The notes below the pieces were generated by a model. It had not been told where the DNA came from, made no database searches, and was given only the letters and a program-made list of their open reading frames with translations. 64,000 nt of DNA from Streptomyces flavofungini (GTDB taxonomy: Bacteria > Actinomycetota > Actinomycetes > Streptomycetales > Streptomycetaceae): NCBI RefSeq assembly GCF_014650815.1, contig NZ_BMVR01000007.1, positions 62,001-126,000 on the forward strand. The letters run 5' to 3'. Made by a program: the position numbers and the translations under genes. Positions 53,996-61,900 of this stretch are shown one piece after another (the stretch's first letter is position 1; each line of letters begins with the position of its first letter).

Positions 53996-55696
53996 GGGGT
54001 GCGGCGTCGGGTCCGCGCCCGAGGCCGCTCGGGTCGGGCAGTTGATGCCCGGCGCCGGCCTGCGAGGCGGGGGAGGAGCGGAGGGGCCGGGTGGATCGGG
54101 GGAGCTTGGCCCTTCCGGCGTGTCGGAGAGGTAGCGCCTAGGGCACATGGACAGGGACAAGCCCGGGGCGCGTGGCCTGGGGTGGAGTCTCGGGGCAAGC
54201 CCCGACGGCGGGTGGCGACGCGGTCCCGAGGGCGCTGGGACAAGGGGAGCTCCCTGGACGGGCAGGGCAGGCCAGCGCGTCGCGGCTCAGCGTGAGCGTG
54301 TGTGTGGGGCTGACGTGGTGCGTCGGCCCCGAAGCCGGTGCCGGGCTGTCGCCAGGGTGCCCGCGCCTGAAGGCGCCGTCCGGCCCGTCGGCACAACGGG
54401 TGGGCCGAAGCTGGCTCCGCCACCGTGTGTGGGCCTGGGGCCGTCGTCTGACCTGTCGCTGCGGCTCACGGGCGCGCCCCGGCGTTGCCGCGATGTGTGC
54501 TGGGCTGTCGTCCGGCCCGTTGCTACGGGGTGCGGGTCGAGGCCGTCGCCCGCGCCTCGCCACGGTGTGCGGGCTGAAGCCTCCGTGCGGCCCCGTTGCC
54601 ACGGTGTGCGGGCGCGAAGCTGCCCCCTGGCTCCGCCACCGTGTGTGGGTCTGGGGCCGTCGTTCGGCCTGTCGCCATGGCTTACGGGCGCGCGGTTGCG
54701 CCCCGGCGTCGCCACGATGTGTGCTGGGGCCGTGGTCCGGCCCGTTGGCACGGCGCGTGGCTGCCGCGCGGCCCTGCTACGGCGTGTGGGTCGAAGCTGT
54801 CGCTCGCGCCTCGCCACGGTGTGCGGGCTGAAGCCTCCGTGCGGCCCCGTTGCCACGGTGTGTGGGCGCGAAGCTGCCCCCTGGCCTCGCCATCGTGTGT
54901 GGGTCTGAGCCGTCGTTCGGCCTGTGGCCGCGGTTTACGGGCGCGCGGTCGTGCTGCGGCGTCGCCGGGATGTGTGGTGGGGTCGTGGTCCGGCCCGTTG
55001 GCATGGCGCGCGGGGTGCGAGGCTGCCGCGCGGCCCCGCTACGGCGTGCGGCCGCAGCTGTCGCCGGGGCGTCGCCACGGTGTGCGGACTGAAAGCCATG
55101 TCCTGCCCGTTGCCACGGTGTGCGGGCGCGAAGCTGCCCCCTGGCCTCGCCATCGTGTGTGGGTCTGAGCCGTCGTTCGGCCTGTGGCCGCGGTTTACGG
55201 GCGCGCGGTCGTGCTGCGGCGTCGCCGGGATGTGTGGTGGGGTCGTGGTGCGGCCGGTCGCCACGGCCCGTGGGCCCGAAGCTGCCGTTCGGTTCCGCCA
55301 CGGCGTGTGGGCCCGAAGGCCGCCTTCGAGCTGATGGGTGGGCGGGTGGGAGGACCCGCCGCGCAGCGGCGGGGGCAAGGCGCCACCCGCGAAACCACGG
55401 GCACCCGTCCAGCCCTCACCGAACCTTGGGCACCCCGTCCAGGGCGTGAGCGACCACCCAGGTGGTGGCCGTGACGGCCGGCGCGTCGCTCAACCAGGGG
55501 AGATCCCCCTTCTCCCCGCATCCTGGACGGGGCACGTCCCATCGTGACGGGCGGGCGTCACCGCGGCGTCACGTCATCCGTGGGTGCCCTGTCCGCCGCC
55601 CCGGACCGCACCGCCGCGTCACCAGGGCGTACCGCACACCGGTCCCACCAGGGCGTACCGCAACACCGCCCCCACGAAGGCGTACCGCCAGCCACC
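53996..55696. other. 1.7-kb region without a supported gene
   Basis: After the caspase partner stop (53995) come about 300 bp of GC-rich sequence with no clear gene, then the minisatellite (54300-55325), then about 295 bp with no gene, and finally a 26-27 bp tandem repeat that runs into the end of the SARP gene. Long open frames on both strands here are products of the repeat and shift between units. Confidence 0.7.
54300..55325. repeat. Decaying ~38-bp minisatellite with higher-order organisation
   Basis: About 25 imperfect copies of a 37-39 bp unit whose anchor is gccacggtgtgcgggc. Higher-order copies begin with cacc/catc-gtgtgtggg at 54421, 54637, 54891 and 55151 (spacing 216, 254, 260). 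About 54864-54999 and 55124-55259 are identical over some 135 bp. Unit lengths are not multiples of three, so frames shift from copy to copy; stops and the lack of ribosome sites argue against coding. The plus strand is G+T rich. Spacer parts are repeated too, so it is not CRISPR. Confidence 0.85.
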
Positions 55697-55722
55697 TCAC
55701 ACCAACGCATGCCGCAGCATCG
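55618..55722. repeat. 26-27 bp tandem repeat extending from the SARP gene's 3' end
   Basis: Units ccagggcgtaccgca... (about 55621), again at about 55647, cgaaggcgtaccgcc (about 55674) and ccaacgcatgccgca (about 55701). The last unit lies inside the C-terminal codons of the minus-strand regulator (RHALV), so the others look like duplications of that gene end that now follow its stop. Confidence 0.7.
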
Positions 55723-56668
55723 AGGAGAACTGCCCCGACGGCTCCACGCCGAGCTCCCGCAGCAGCAGCTCGCGGAACGTCTCGTACTGCCGCACCGCCT
55801 CCGTGAGGTTGTGTTCCGCGAGGTGCACGGACACGACCGCGCGGTGGGCGCTCTCGCGGAGCGGGTCGACGCGGGTGCTCTCAAGGGCGGCTTCGAGGGC
55901 GGGCGCGTACAGGTGCCGGGCGACGAGCCGCGCCGACAGGGCCTCCAGGGCGTGCAGCCGCAGCTGGTGCAGGCGTTCCCGTTCGAAGGAGACCCAGTCC
56001 TGCTGCCAGCCGGGCAGCAACTCGCGCCCGCAGAGCAGTACTTGGTAAGCCGTCCGCAGGCGCTCCCGCGCCGCAGCGAGGGCGTCCCCGGACAGCGCGT
56101 GGTGGGCGGCCGCCGTCAGGTCCTGGATGTCCACACGCACCCGGTGGCTGAGCGAGAGCACGCCGTCGCGGGCGTCCGTGAGGGCCGAACCCGCGCCGTT
56201 GAGCCGCCACACGGCGGTACGCAGCGAGGCGCGGGCCCGCGCCTCGGTGACGTCGGGCCAGAGCGTACCGGCGAGCGCCGAGCGGCTCGCCGCCCCGCAC
56301 AGCGCGAGCCGCGCGAGCACCTGCTGGCCGCTCGCGGGCACTTCGAGGGGCTCGCTGCCCCGGCCGCCGAGCGAACCCGGGTCGTCCGGGCACGCCAGGG
56401 AGGAGTGGGCGAGGAAGTCCGGGCACGCGTGGGCGGCGCCACCCGGGCCTGCCGGGCCTCCCGTGCCGCCCGGGCGTCCCGAGCCTCCCGTGCCGACGGC
56501 GACCCGGCCACCCACCCCCGCCGCCCCGTCGAAGTCCCCGTCCCCGCAGCCGGATTCCCCACCGCAGCAGAACACCCCGCTCTCCCTCGTGAGGAGGAAT
56601 CCGCCGAGCAGCCGCAGCCGCAGTGTCGGCCGCTCCTCCCCGGCCGCCCCGTAGCTGATGGACATCAT
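55697..56668 (-). CDS. SARP/BTAD-type transcriptional regulator with Gly/Cys-rich insert
   Basis: 323 residues from ATG 56668 (GGAGG seven bases upstream). The winged-helix part begins LRLRLLGGFLLTRES and resumes at LEVPASGQQVLARLALCG and SRSALAGTLWPD...ASLRTAVWRL; the BTAD helical domain follows (LPGWQQDWVSFERERL, ESTRVDPLRESAHRAVV, YETFRELLLRELGVEPS). Between the first strands and the recognition helices sits an insert of about 80 residues, mostly Gly, with five Cys (VFCCGGESGCG, HACPDF, LACPDD), absent from ordinary SARPs. Target genes unknown. Confidence 0.88.
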   Translation of the reverse strand: MMSISYGAAGEERPTLRLRLLGGFLLTRESGVFCCGGESGCGDGDFDGAAGVGGRVAVGTGGSGRPGGTGGPAGPGGAAHACPDFLAHSSLACPDDPGSLGGRGSEPLEVPASGQQVLARLALCGAASRSALAGTLWPDVTEARARASLRTAVWRLNGAGSALTDARDGVLSLSHRVRVDIQDLTAAAHHALSGDALAAARERLRTAYQVLLCGRELLPGWQQDWVSFERERLHQLRLHALEALSARLVARHLYAPALEAALESTRVDPLRESAHRAVVSVHLAEHNLTEAVRQYETFRELLLRELGVEPSGQFSSMLRHALV

Positions 56669-56757
56669 CGGGCCACCTCCAGTGGGCTCCCGCGTTCGCC
56701 CTGCCCTACCGGCTCGACCGTACGAGCGGGCCGCCCGCACGCGCCTCCGGGACCGTG

Positions 56758-56773
56758 CCGGGGATTACCCCGG
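56758..56773. promoter_or_regulatory. LuxR-type palindrome upstream of SARP
   Basis: CCGGGGATTACCCCGG is a 16-bp palindrome-like site with 6-bp perfect arms. It lies 90 bp before the SARP start and 97 bp before the small plus-strand gene at 56870. Same class as 49815-49830 and 60820-60835. Confidence 0.5.
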
Positions 56774-56869
56774 TGAGCGGGGTGCGCGGCGCCTGTCCGG
56801 GGTGCCGACGGCCGTCCGGGGCCGGGCCGGTGGGGCTTCGGCGCGCTGGCGGGCAGGTCTCCGACTAGG

Positions 56870-57229
56870 GTGTCGAGGACGCCGCTCGTCGAAGTGACCT
56901 ATGCCCCCGCAGTGCCCGAAACCCAGCTGCGTGAACTCGGCTCGGTACTGCCGCATCTGGTTTCCCTGGCTGTGGAGTGCCCCGAGGAGCCGTACGACGG
57001 CGACTTGCAACCCGGGGATGTCGAGATCCGCTTCCGGCCGCTGGGCCCGCTGAACCGTAGCGGCCTGACGGTGGTGATCGAGATCAAGTCGAAGTGGTCC
57101 GCCAGCAGGGAAGCCAACCGTCAAGAGCGGGTGGACGCGCTCCACACGGACATCCGCGCCGCGACCGGGCTCGTCGACTTCGGCGTCCACCTGTCACTGC
57201 CGAGCGGCGCTTGGTCCCAGGGAGACTGA
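56870..57229 (+). CDS. Small protein, possible tautomerase (MIF) fold
   Basis: 119 residues. The order PLVEVTYAP - helix (ETQLRELGSVLPHL) - DVEIRFRPL - LTVVIEIKSKW - helix (REANRQERVDAL) - FGVHLSLPSGAW resembles the beta-alpha-beta repeats of the MIF/tautomerase superfamily. The usual Pro directly after Met is here Pro5 behind VSRT; an ACG start at 56879 would expose it but is speculative. GTG 56870 has no good ribosome site and a -10-like TAGGGT overlaps it. Confidence 0.5.
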   Translation: MSRTPLVEVTYAPAVPETQLRELGSVLPHLVSLAVECPEEPYDGDLQPGDVEIRFRPLGPLNRSGLTVVIEIKSKWSASREANRQERVDALHTDIRAATGLVDFGVHLSLPSGAWSQGD

Positions 57230-57370
57230 CTGCTCATCCCCGCCAGCGTTGTCTCCCAGACCTTGCGGACGGGCGAAGACGGCGTCGCGGTTCATCCCTG
57301 GGCCGGTCAACGGCTCCACCTGCGGCAAGGCCTTGTCGCCCTACGACGGTCGAGAGGCTGGAGAACGAGC

Positions 57371-60211
57371 TCAGCCCGCCGACGGCGACGAGGACTGCGG
57401 CCCGAGCCGCCGCACGAGCCCGATCCGGGAGGAGATCCCGAGCTTCGCGTAGGTGTGTCCCAGGTGGTATTCGATGGTCTTGACGCTCAGGGCGAGTGCC
57501 GTGGCGATCTGACGGTTGGTGAGGCCCTGGGCGGCGAGCCGCGCCACGGCCAGCTCCTGCGGGGTGAGCGTTCCGTCCAGGGCGTCGGCGGCGTCCCGCT
57601 CCCGCTCGTCCGCCGGAAGGTCGGGCGCGGCGCGCCCGCAGGCGTTCAACTCCCGCAGGCACAGCGCCCGGTAGGGCCCCGCGCCGAGCGCCGTCATCGT
57701 GGTGTACGCGGCCTGCAACTGCGCGATCGCCAGGGACCGGCGTCCGATCCGGCGCAGGAACGAACCGTGGTCCAACTCCACCCGCGCCCGTCCGAACGGC
57801 ACCGGGACCTGCGCCGCGTGGTCCTGGGCCCGCGCGAACGCCGCCTGCGCGCGCTTGGGGTCGCGGCGCGCGGCGGCCAGATTGCCCCGGGCCCGCGCGG
57901 CGGCGGCGAGCGACGCGTGCCGGCCGCGGGCCCGCGCCCGCTCCTCGAACGGGCCGAGCACCGCTTCCGCCTCGTCGAACTCGCCGAGCTGGACCAGCGC
58001 GTCGCCGAGCAGCGGCTGCCAGTCGACCACTCCCGGTTCGTTGACGCCGTCCTGCTCGGAGAACCGCAGCAGCGGGCGCAGCGCGTCCACCACCTCCTGC
58101 GGCTCGCCGCGCGCGTCCGCGAGGTACCCCCGCGCGCACACCGCGTACGCGTACGCGACGGGTGTCTCGGCGCCGCCCGGCACGTCGAGGGCCGACCGCA
58201 GATGCTCGGAGGCGCGCTCCCAGTGGCCGCGCGCGGCCAGGATCTGCGCGGACACGCCGTGCGTGACGGGCTTCAGCCACGACTGGTCGGTGTCGTCGGC
58301 GATCGATGCGGACGACTCGGCGTGGATCAGCGCCTCGTCCCAGGCTCCGAGCCGGTGCAGGGTCTGGGCGAGCGCGGACGCCGAGAGCAGCCGCAACGGC
58401 ACGGTGGTGGTACGGCAGTTGGCGACGGCTCCGAGCAAGTCCTGCCGTGCCCCCGGCAGATCGTCCGACCACAGCTTCAGCTGCCCGCGGGCGAGCAGCA
58501 GATCGATGCTCTTGAGGGGCACGATCATCGGGTCGGGCAGATCGGCCGCGAGCGCGATGCCCTCCTTGGCGCGGCCACTGAGGCCCAGGGCGATGAGGTG
58601 GTTGAAGCGCAGCATGCGGCTCGGGCCCTGCGCGGTGGACAGGCGCTGCGCCCGCTCGGCCCACTGTGCGGCCACCGCGGCCCGCCCGCACATCACGGCC
58701 GCGTAGCTCAACTGCTCGGCGGCGCGCGCCGCGAGGGACGGGTCCCGCTCGCGGTCGCACTGCTCCCAGGCGTCCGCCAGCAGCGTCCAGGCCGCCTCCG
58801 TGCGCCCCTGTACGCGCGCCACATAGCCGCGTACGTAGCCGCGCAGCGCCGGATCGGCCCCCTCGGGCACACCGTTGGCCAGCTCGGCGGCCTCCTGGAC
58901 GCGGCCGTCGAGCAGTAGCGCCTCGACGGCCTCGACGGCGAGCCGGTCCCGCTCGCGCGGGCTCGTCGCGACGCGCGAGGCGTGCCGCAAGTGCGTGCCC
59001 GCGACGGCCCATTGACCGGTGGCGGCCTCGCGGCGCGCACAGGTCGCGAGGGCGTCGGCGAGCTGTTCGTCGGGTCCGGTGGCGGCGAGGACGCGGTGGC
59101 GCAGCTTGGTGTACTCGTCGTCGACCAGCTCCGCGGCCCGGGTGTGCAGGGCGGCGCGCTGGGCGGGCCCGATGTCCTGGTAGACGGCCGCGTGCACCAG
59201 CGGGTGCGGGAAGGCGACCTCGGGCGCCACCCCGGCGGGGGTCTCGCGCAACAGGCCCGTCTTGACGGCCCGTTCGAGGGCGGGCAACGGCTGGGCGACC
59301 CGTGCGAGCCGGGCGGCGGTACGCAGTCGGCAGGAGAGTCCGAGCACGCTCACGGCCTGCACCAGGCGCTGGGTGGCCGGTCCGCAGTCGGCTAGGTTGG
59401 CGAGCACCAGCATGGCGTACGACCGCGGCGCGGGCAGCGGCGTCGCCACGTCGAGGAGTACGTCGGGCGGCACCTGGCCGAGCAGGGCGCGGGCGTGCAG
59501 CGGGTTGCCGTGCGTGTGGGAGTGCAGCCGCCGCGACGCCGAGTGCGGAAGGCGCGCGGAACCGAGGCGCAGGCTGAGCGCGGCCAGCTCGCCGGGGCTG
59601 AGGCCGTCGAGGGCGAGGCGGCGCGTGGGGGTGTCGATGAGCAGGCGGCGCAGCCCGTCGGGGAGTTCGGGCACCTGCGGGTCGCGCAGCGCGACGATGG
59701 CGAGGACCCGGTCGTGGCGCAGTCGGCGCAGGGCGAACGTGAGCGCGTTCAGGGACTCCGGGTCGGCCCAGTGCGCGTCGTCCACGACCAGGATCACCGG
59801 CCCCTTGCCCTGCACCTCGCTCAGCAGGTCCAGGAGCCCGAATCCGGCGGCGAGCGGCGGCAGGTTGGCGTGCAGCGACTGCGGTACACGGACGAGTCCC
59901 GCAAGCGTCTCGGGCACCGGCAGCGGGCTCTGCCCGACGAGCTGGGCGAGTACCCCGCACGGCAGCGCGCTCTCGTTCTCCTCACCGCTCGCGTGCAGCA
60001 CACAGGTGCCGTGCACCGAGTCGAGGAAGCGGCGCACGAGCGCCGTCTTGCCGATGCCGCCGGGCCCTTCGAGCAGCACGAGCCGCGGCGAACCCGCGCA
60101 CACGTCGGCGAAGTCCTGCTGGAGCGCGGCCAGTTCGTTCGTGCGTCCGCAGAACGCGTCGCCGGGTGGCGGGGCGTGGAAGAGGTCGTGCGCTGTGTCC
60201 TCGGTCGTCAT
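57371..60211 (-). CDS. Large ATP-binding LuxR-family regulator (LAL type)
   Basis: 946 residues from ATG 60211. N-terminal AAA module with Walker A GPGGIGKT at 49-56 and Walker B VILVVDDAHWADPESL; a long TPR-like middle; and a C-terminal LuxR helix-turn-helix (LTPQELAVARLAAQGLTNRQ, then KTIEYHLGHTYAKLGI). Such regulators usually activate pathway genes. A longer frame to 61723 exists but crosses the lectin gene and is antisense. Possible binder of the GGGWWWWCCC sites in this region (inference). Confidence 0.93.
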   Translation of the reverse strand: MTTEDTAHDLFHAPPPGDAFCGRTNELAALQQDFADVCAGSPRLVLLEGPGGIGKTALVRRFLDSVHGTCVLHASGEENESALPCGVLAQLVGQSPLPVPETLAGLVRVPQSLHANLPPLAAGFGLLDLLSEVQGKGPVILVVDDAHWADPESLNALTFALRRLRHDRVLAIVALRDPQVPELPDGLRRLLIDTPTRRLALDGLSPGELAALSLRLGSARLPHSASRRLHSHTHGNPLHARALLGQVPPDVLLDVATPLPAPRSYAMLVLANLADCGPATQRLVQAVSVLGLSCRLRTAARLARVAQPLPALERAVKTGLLRETPAGVAPEVAFPHPLVHAAVYQDIGPAQRAALHTRAAELVDDEYTKLRHRVLAATGPDEQLADALATCARREAATGQWAVAGTHLRHASRVATSPRERDRLAVEAVEALLLDGRVQEAAELANGVPEGADPALRGYVRGYVARVQGRTEAAWTLLADAWEQCDRERDPSLAARAAEQLSYAAVMCGRAAVAAQWAERAQRLSTAQGPSRMLRFNHLIALGLSGRAKEGIALAADLPDPMIVPLKSIDLLLARGQLKLWSDDLPGARQDLLGAVANCRTTTVPLRLLSASALAQTLHRLGAWDEALIHAESSASIADDTDQSWLKPVTHGVSAQILAARGHWERASEHLRSALDVPGGAETPVAYAYAVCARGYLADARGEPQEVVDALRPLLRFSEQDGVNEPGVVDWQPLLGDALVQLGEFDEAEAVLGPFEERARARGRHASLAAAARARGNLAAARRDPKRAQAAFARAQDHAAQVPVPFGRARVELDHGSFLRRIGRRSLAIAQLQAAYTTMTALGAGPYRALCLRELNACGRAAPDLPADERERDAADALDGTLTPQELAVARLAAQGLTNRQIATALALSVKTIEYHLGHTYAKLGISSRIGLVRRLGPQSSSPSAG

Positions 60212-60489
60212 CACCGCCCCCGCGCATCGGTACCGGCGGCGGGTGACCCGAGTGGGACGGTGACCCGTGCCGGGCGCATGGCCAAGACACCACGATGGTG
60301 GGCACACGCGTTCCGCACAAGGCGAATTCCGACTTCTGTCGACAAGGTCCGGCCAGGTGCGGCGACGGAGGGCGGCTCTGCGGGCTGTCCGCCGGGCTGT
60401 CGGACGCCGTCGCCGGCACGGCCCGCGTCGGCGAGACACCGCCGACGCGGGCGGCACCCTCCACGTCGCAGGAGCTTGTCGGCCGTCCG

Positions 60490-60723
60490 CTACGGAGTGG
60501 TCAGCCCGCCGCCCGGCGGTTCCTGCCGCGGCGCGGTCCGTCCGGCGTCCGGCGCCTCTTGATACGGCGACCCGTCCAGGCCCGCGCCCTCCGGCAGCGG
60601 CGGTTCGAGCAGCGCGAGGAGCTCGAGCCAGCCGTGAAAGGGCCGTGGACTCCCACAGCTCTCGGCGGCGACGCTCCCGCACACACCGTCGTGCTCGCGA
60701 TACACCTCGATGACATAGCGCAC
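60490..60723 (-). CDS. Small conserved actinobacterial protein
   Basis: 77 residues from GTG 60723, with GGAGG four bases upstream; ATG 60765 is an alternative. Reads VRYVIEVYREHDGVCGSVAA, then PRPFHGWLELLALLEPPL, a pattern I recall from many short streptomycete proteins (GxV..........F.GWLELL.LLE). No known function. The C-terminal 30 residues are polar and Pro-rich. The gap 60212-60489 to the LuxR gene holds nothing I can support. Confidence 0.65.
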   Translation of the reverse strand: MRYVIEVYREHDGVCGSVAAESCGSPRPFHGWLELLALLEPPLPEGAGLDGSPYQEAPDAGRTAPRQEPPGGGLTTP

Positions 60724-61102
60724 AACGCCTCCCGGGGCCGGCCCAGGGCGTGAGCCGTGACGCATGGCGACACCGCCCAGAGTAGAAGCGGCCCGCGGAG
60801 TGCCGCGTCGGTGCGGCACCTAGGGAAATCCCTAGGGTGGCGTGGGAGGTGCCGCTGGGGTGTGCGGTGCGTCCGAGGTGCGCGACGCGGGGCGTTCCGG
60901 ATGATGTTCGCAGTGGCGCCGGGTGCGTACCTGCGGGCGGCACGGACCGGTAAGCATCCGCGCACTGTGAGGCAACCCGTCGTGGAGGCCCCGAGCCTAC
61001 GGTGCGGGACACAGGCACGGCCCCGGTCACAGGCCGGTGCGCACGCGTCTGTCGTCCAGGGACAGTCCCTCGGTCGTCTTTCCTCATCCCGCTGGAGGGG
61101 TC
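60724..61102. promoter_or_regulatory. Divergent region with perfect PAS-LuxR consensus site
   Basis: CTAGGGAAATCCCTAG at 60820-60835 fits the published PimM-type PAS-LuxR operator CTVGGGAWWTCCCBAG at every position (consensus as I recall it). It is 97 bp upstream of the small minus-strand gene and about 270 bp upstream of the lectin. GGAGGGG at 61092-61098 is the lectin ribosome site. No other gene is evident. Confidence 0.65.
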
Positions 61103-61585
61103 ATGCCGATACCCGCTGTAAGGCGATGGGCGGTCGTCACCGCGGCCGTCGCCGCCGCGCTGGCAGTCGCCACGCCCGCGCAGGCGCGTGCGCAGATCTT
61201 CTACTTCGATGGGCAGAACAACGCGACCCGCCGCTGTCTGGACGACAGTTTCGCCTACGGGCTGCGGGCGTTCGACTGCAACAGGACGGACTTCCAGCAG
61301 TTCCGGTTCTCCGACGGCGTCTGGGGCGGCGACCGCTACTACCACGAGCTGCGGAACAAGGTCACCGGCCGGTGTGTCGACGACAGCTTCGCGTACGGAC
61401 TGCGGGCGTTCGACTGCAACAAGATGAACTTCCAGCAGTGGTCGGTCACCAAGAGTTCCGGCGGGACGACCTTCAAGAACCGGGCCACCGGCCGGTGTGT
61501 CGACGACAGCTTCGCGTACGGACTGCGGGCGTTCGACTGCAACGGGATGAACTTCCAGAAGTGGTGGGGGGTCCACGCGAACTGA
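61103..61585 (+). CDS. Secreted ricin-type (beta-trefoil) lectin with three near-identical repeats
   Basis: 160 residues from ATG 61103. Signal peptide about 1-30 (RRWAVVTAAVAAALAVATPA). The mature part has three copies of CxDDSFAYGLRAFDCN followed by FQQF/FQQW/FQKW, i.e. three QxW-like trefoil repeats spaced 46 and 41 residues. Such domains bind galactosides or other glycans. No catalytic domain is attached, so it is a free lectin. Sequence identity of the repeats at DNA level points to recent gene conversion or duplication. Confidence 0.82.
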   Translation: MPIPAVRRWAVVTAAVAAALAVATPAQARAQIFYFDGQNNATRRCLDDSFAYGLRAFDCNRTDFQQFRFSDGVWGGDRYYHELRNKVTGRCVDDSFAYGLRAFDCNKMNFQQWSVTKSSGGTTFKNRATGRCVDDSFAYGLRAFDCNGMNFQKWWGVHAN

Positions 61586-61900
61586 CCGCGGCCCGCAGGT
61601 CTGAACAGCCGCCGGCAGCTCGTTGTCGGCGGTCAGCCTGCCCCGTGCTTCCTCGGCCGCCGGCCGGACCAGCGCTTCCTCGGCGGCGAGATGGACCGTG
61701 TCCGGCGAACGCGGTTCCCGCACGGGCAGGCCGACCCCCGGACACGGTCCCCGGGGCCACGGGCGGTGCCGGAGTGGGCGAGGGGCGGATGCCGCCGGTC
61801 ATCGGATTCAGCACACCCTTGCCCGCCATCCCAGTGACCCCCGTGACCCTCCGCGCCGGCGGTATTGCTCAGCGCAGGGAGGTACGCGAGTGTTCCCGGC
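61586..61900. other. Gap with no gene seen
   Basis: 315 bp between the lectin and the propeller/amidohydrolase gene. No ribosome site with a credible frame and no strong hairpin was found apart from GGGAGG at 61877-61882, which is 18 bases before ATG 61901. Confidence 0.5.

Noticed and set aside
54300..55325. CRISPR array
   Set aside because: The parts between anchors are themselves repeated, unit lengths differ, and no cas genes are nearby.
57371..61723. A 1450-residue minus-strand protein
   Set aside because: The extra 500 residues run antisense through the lectin and small-gene region with no domain or ribosome site; ATG 60211 begins the real LuxR regulator.
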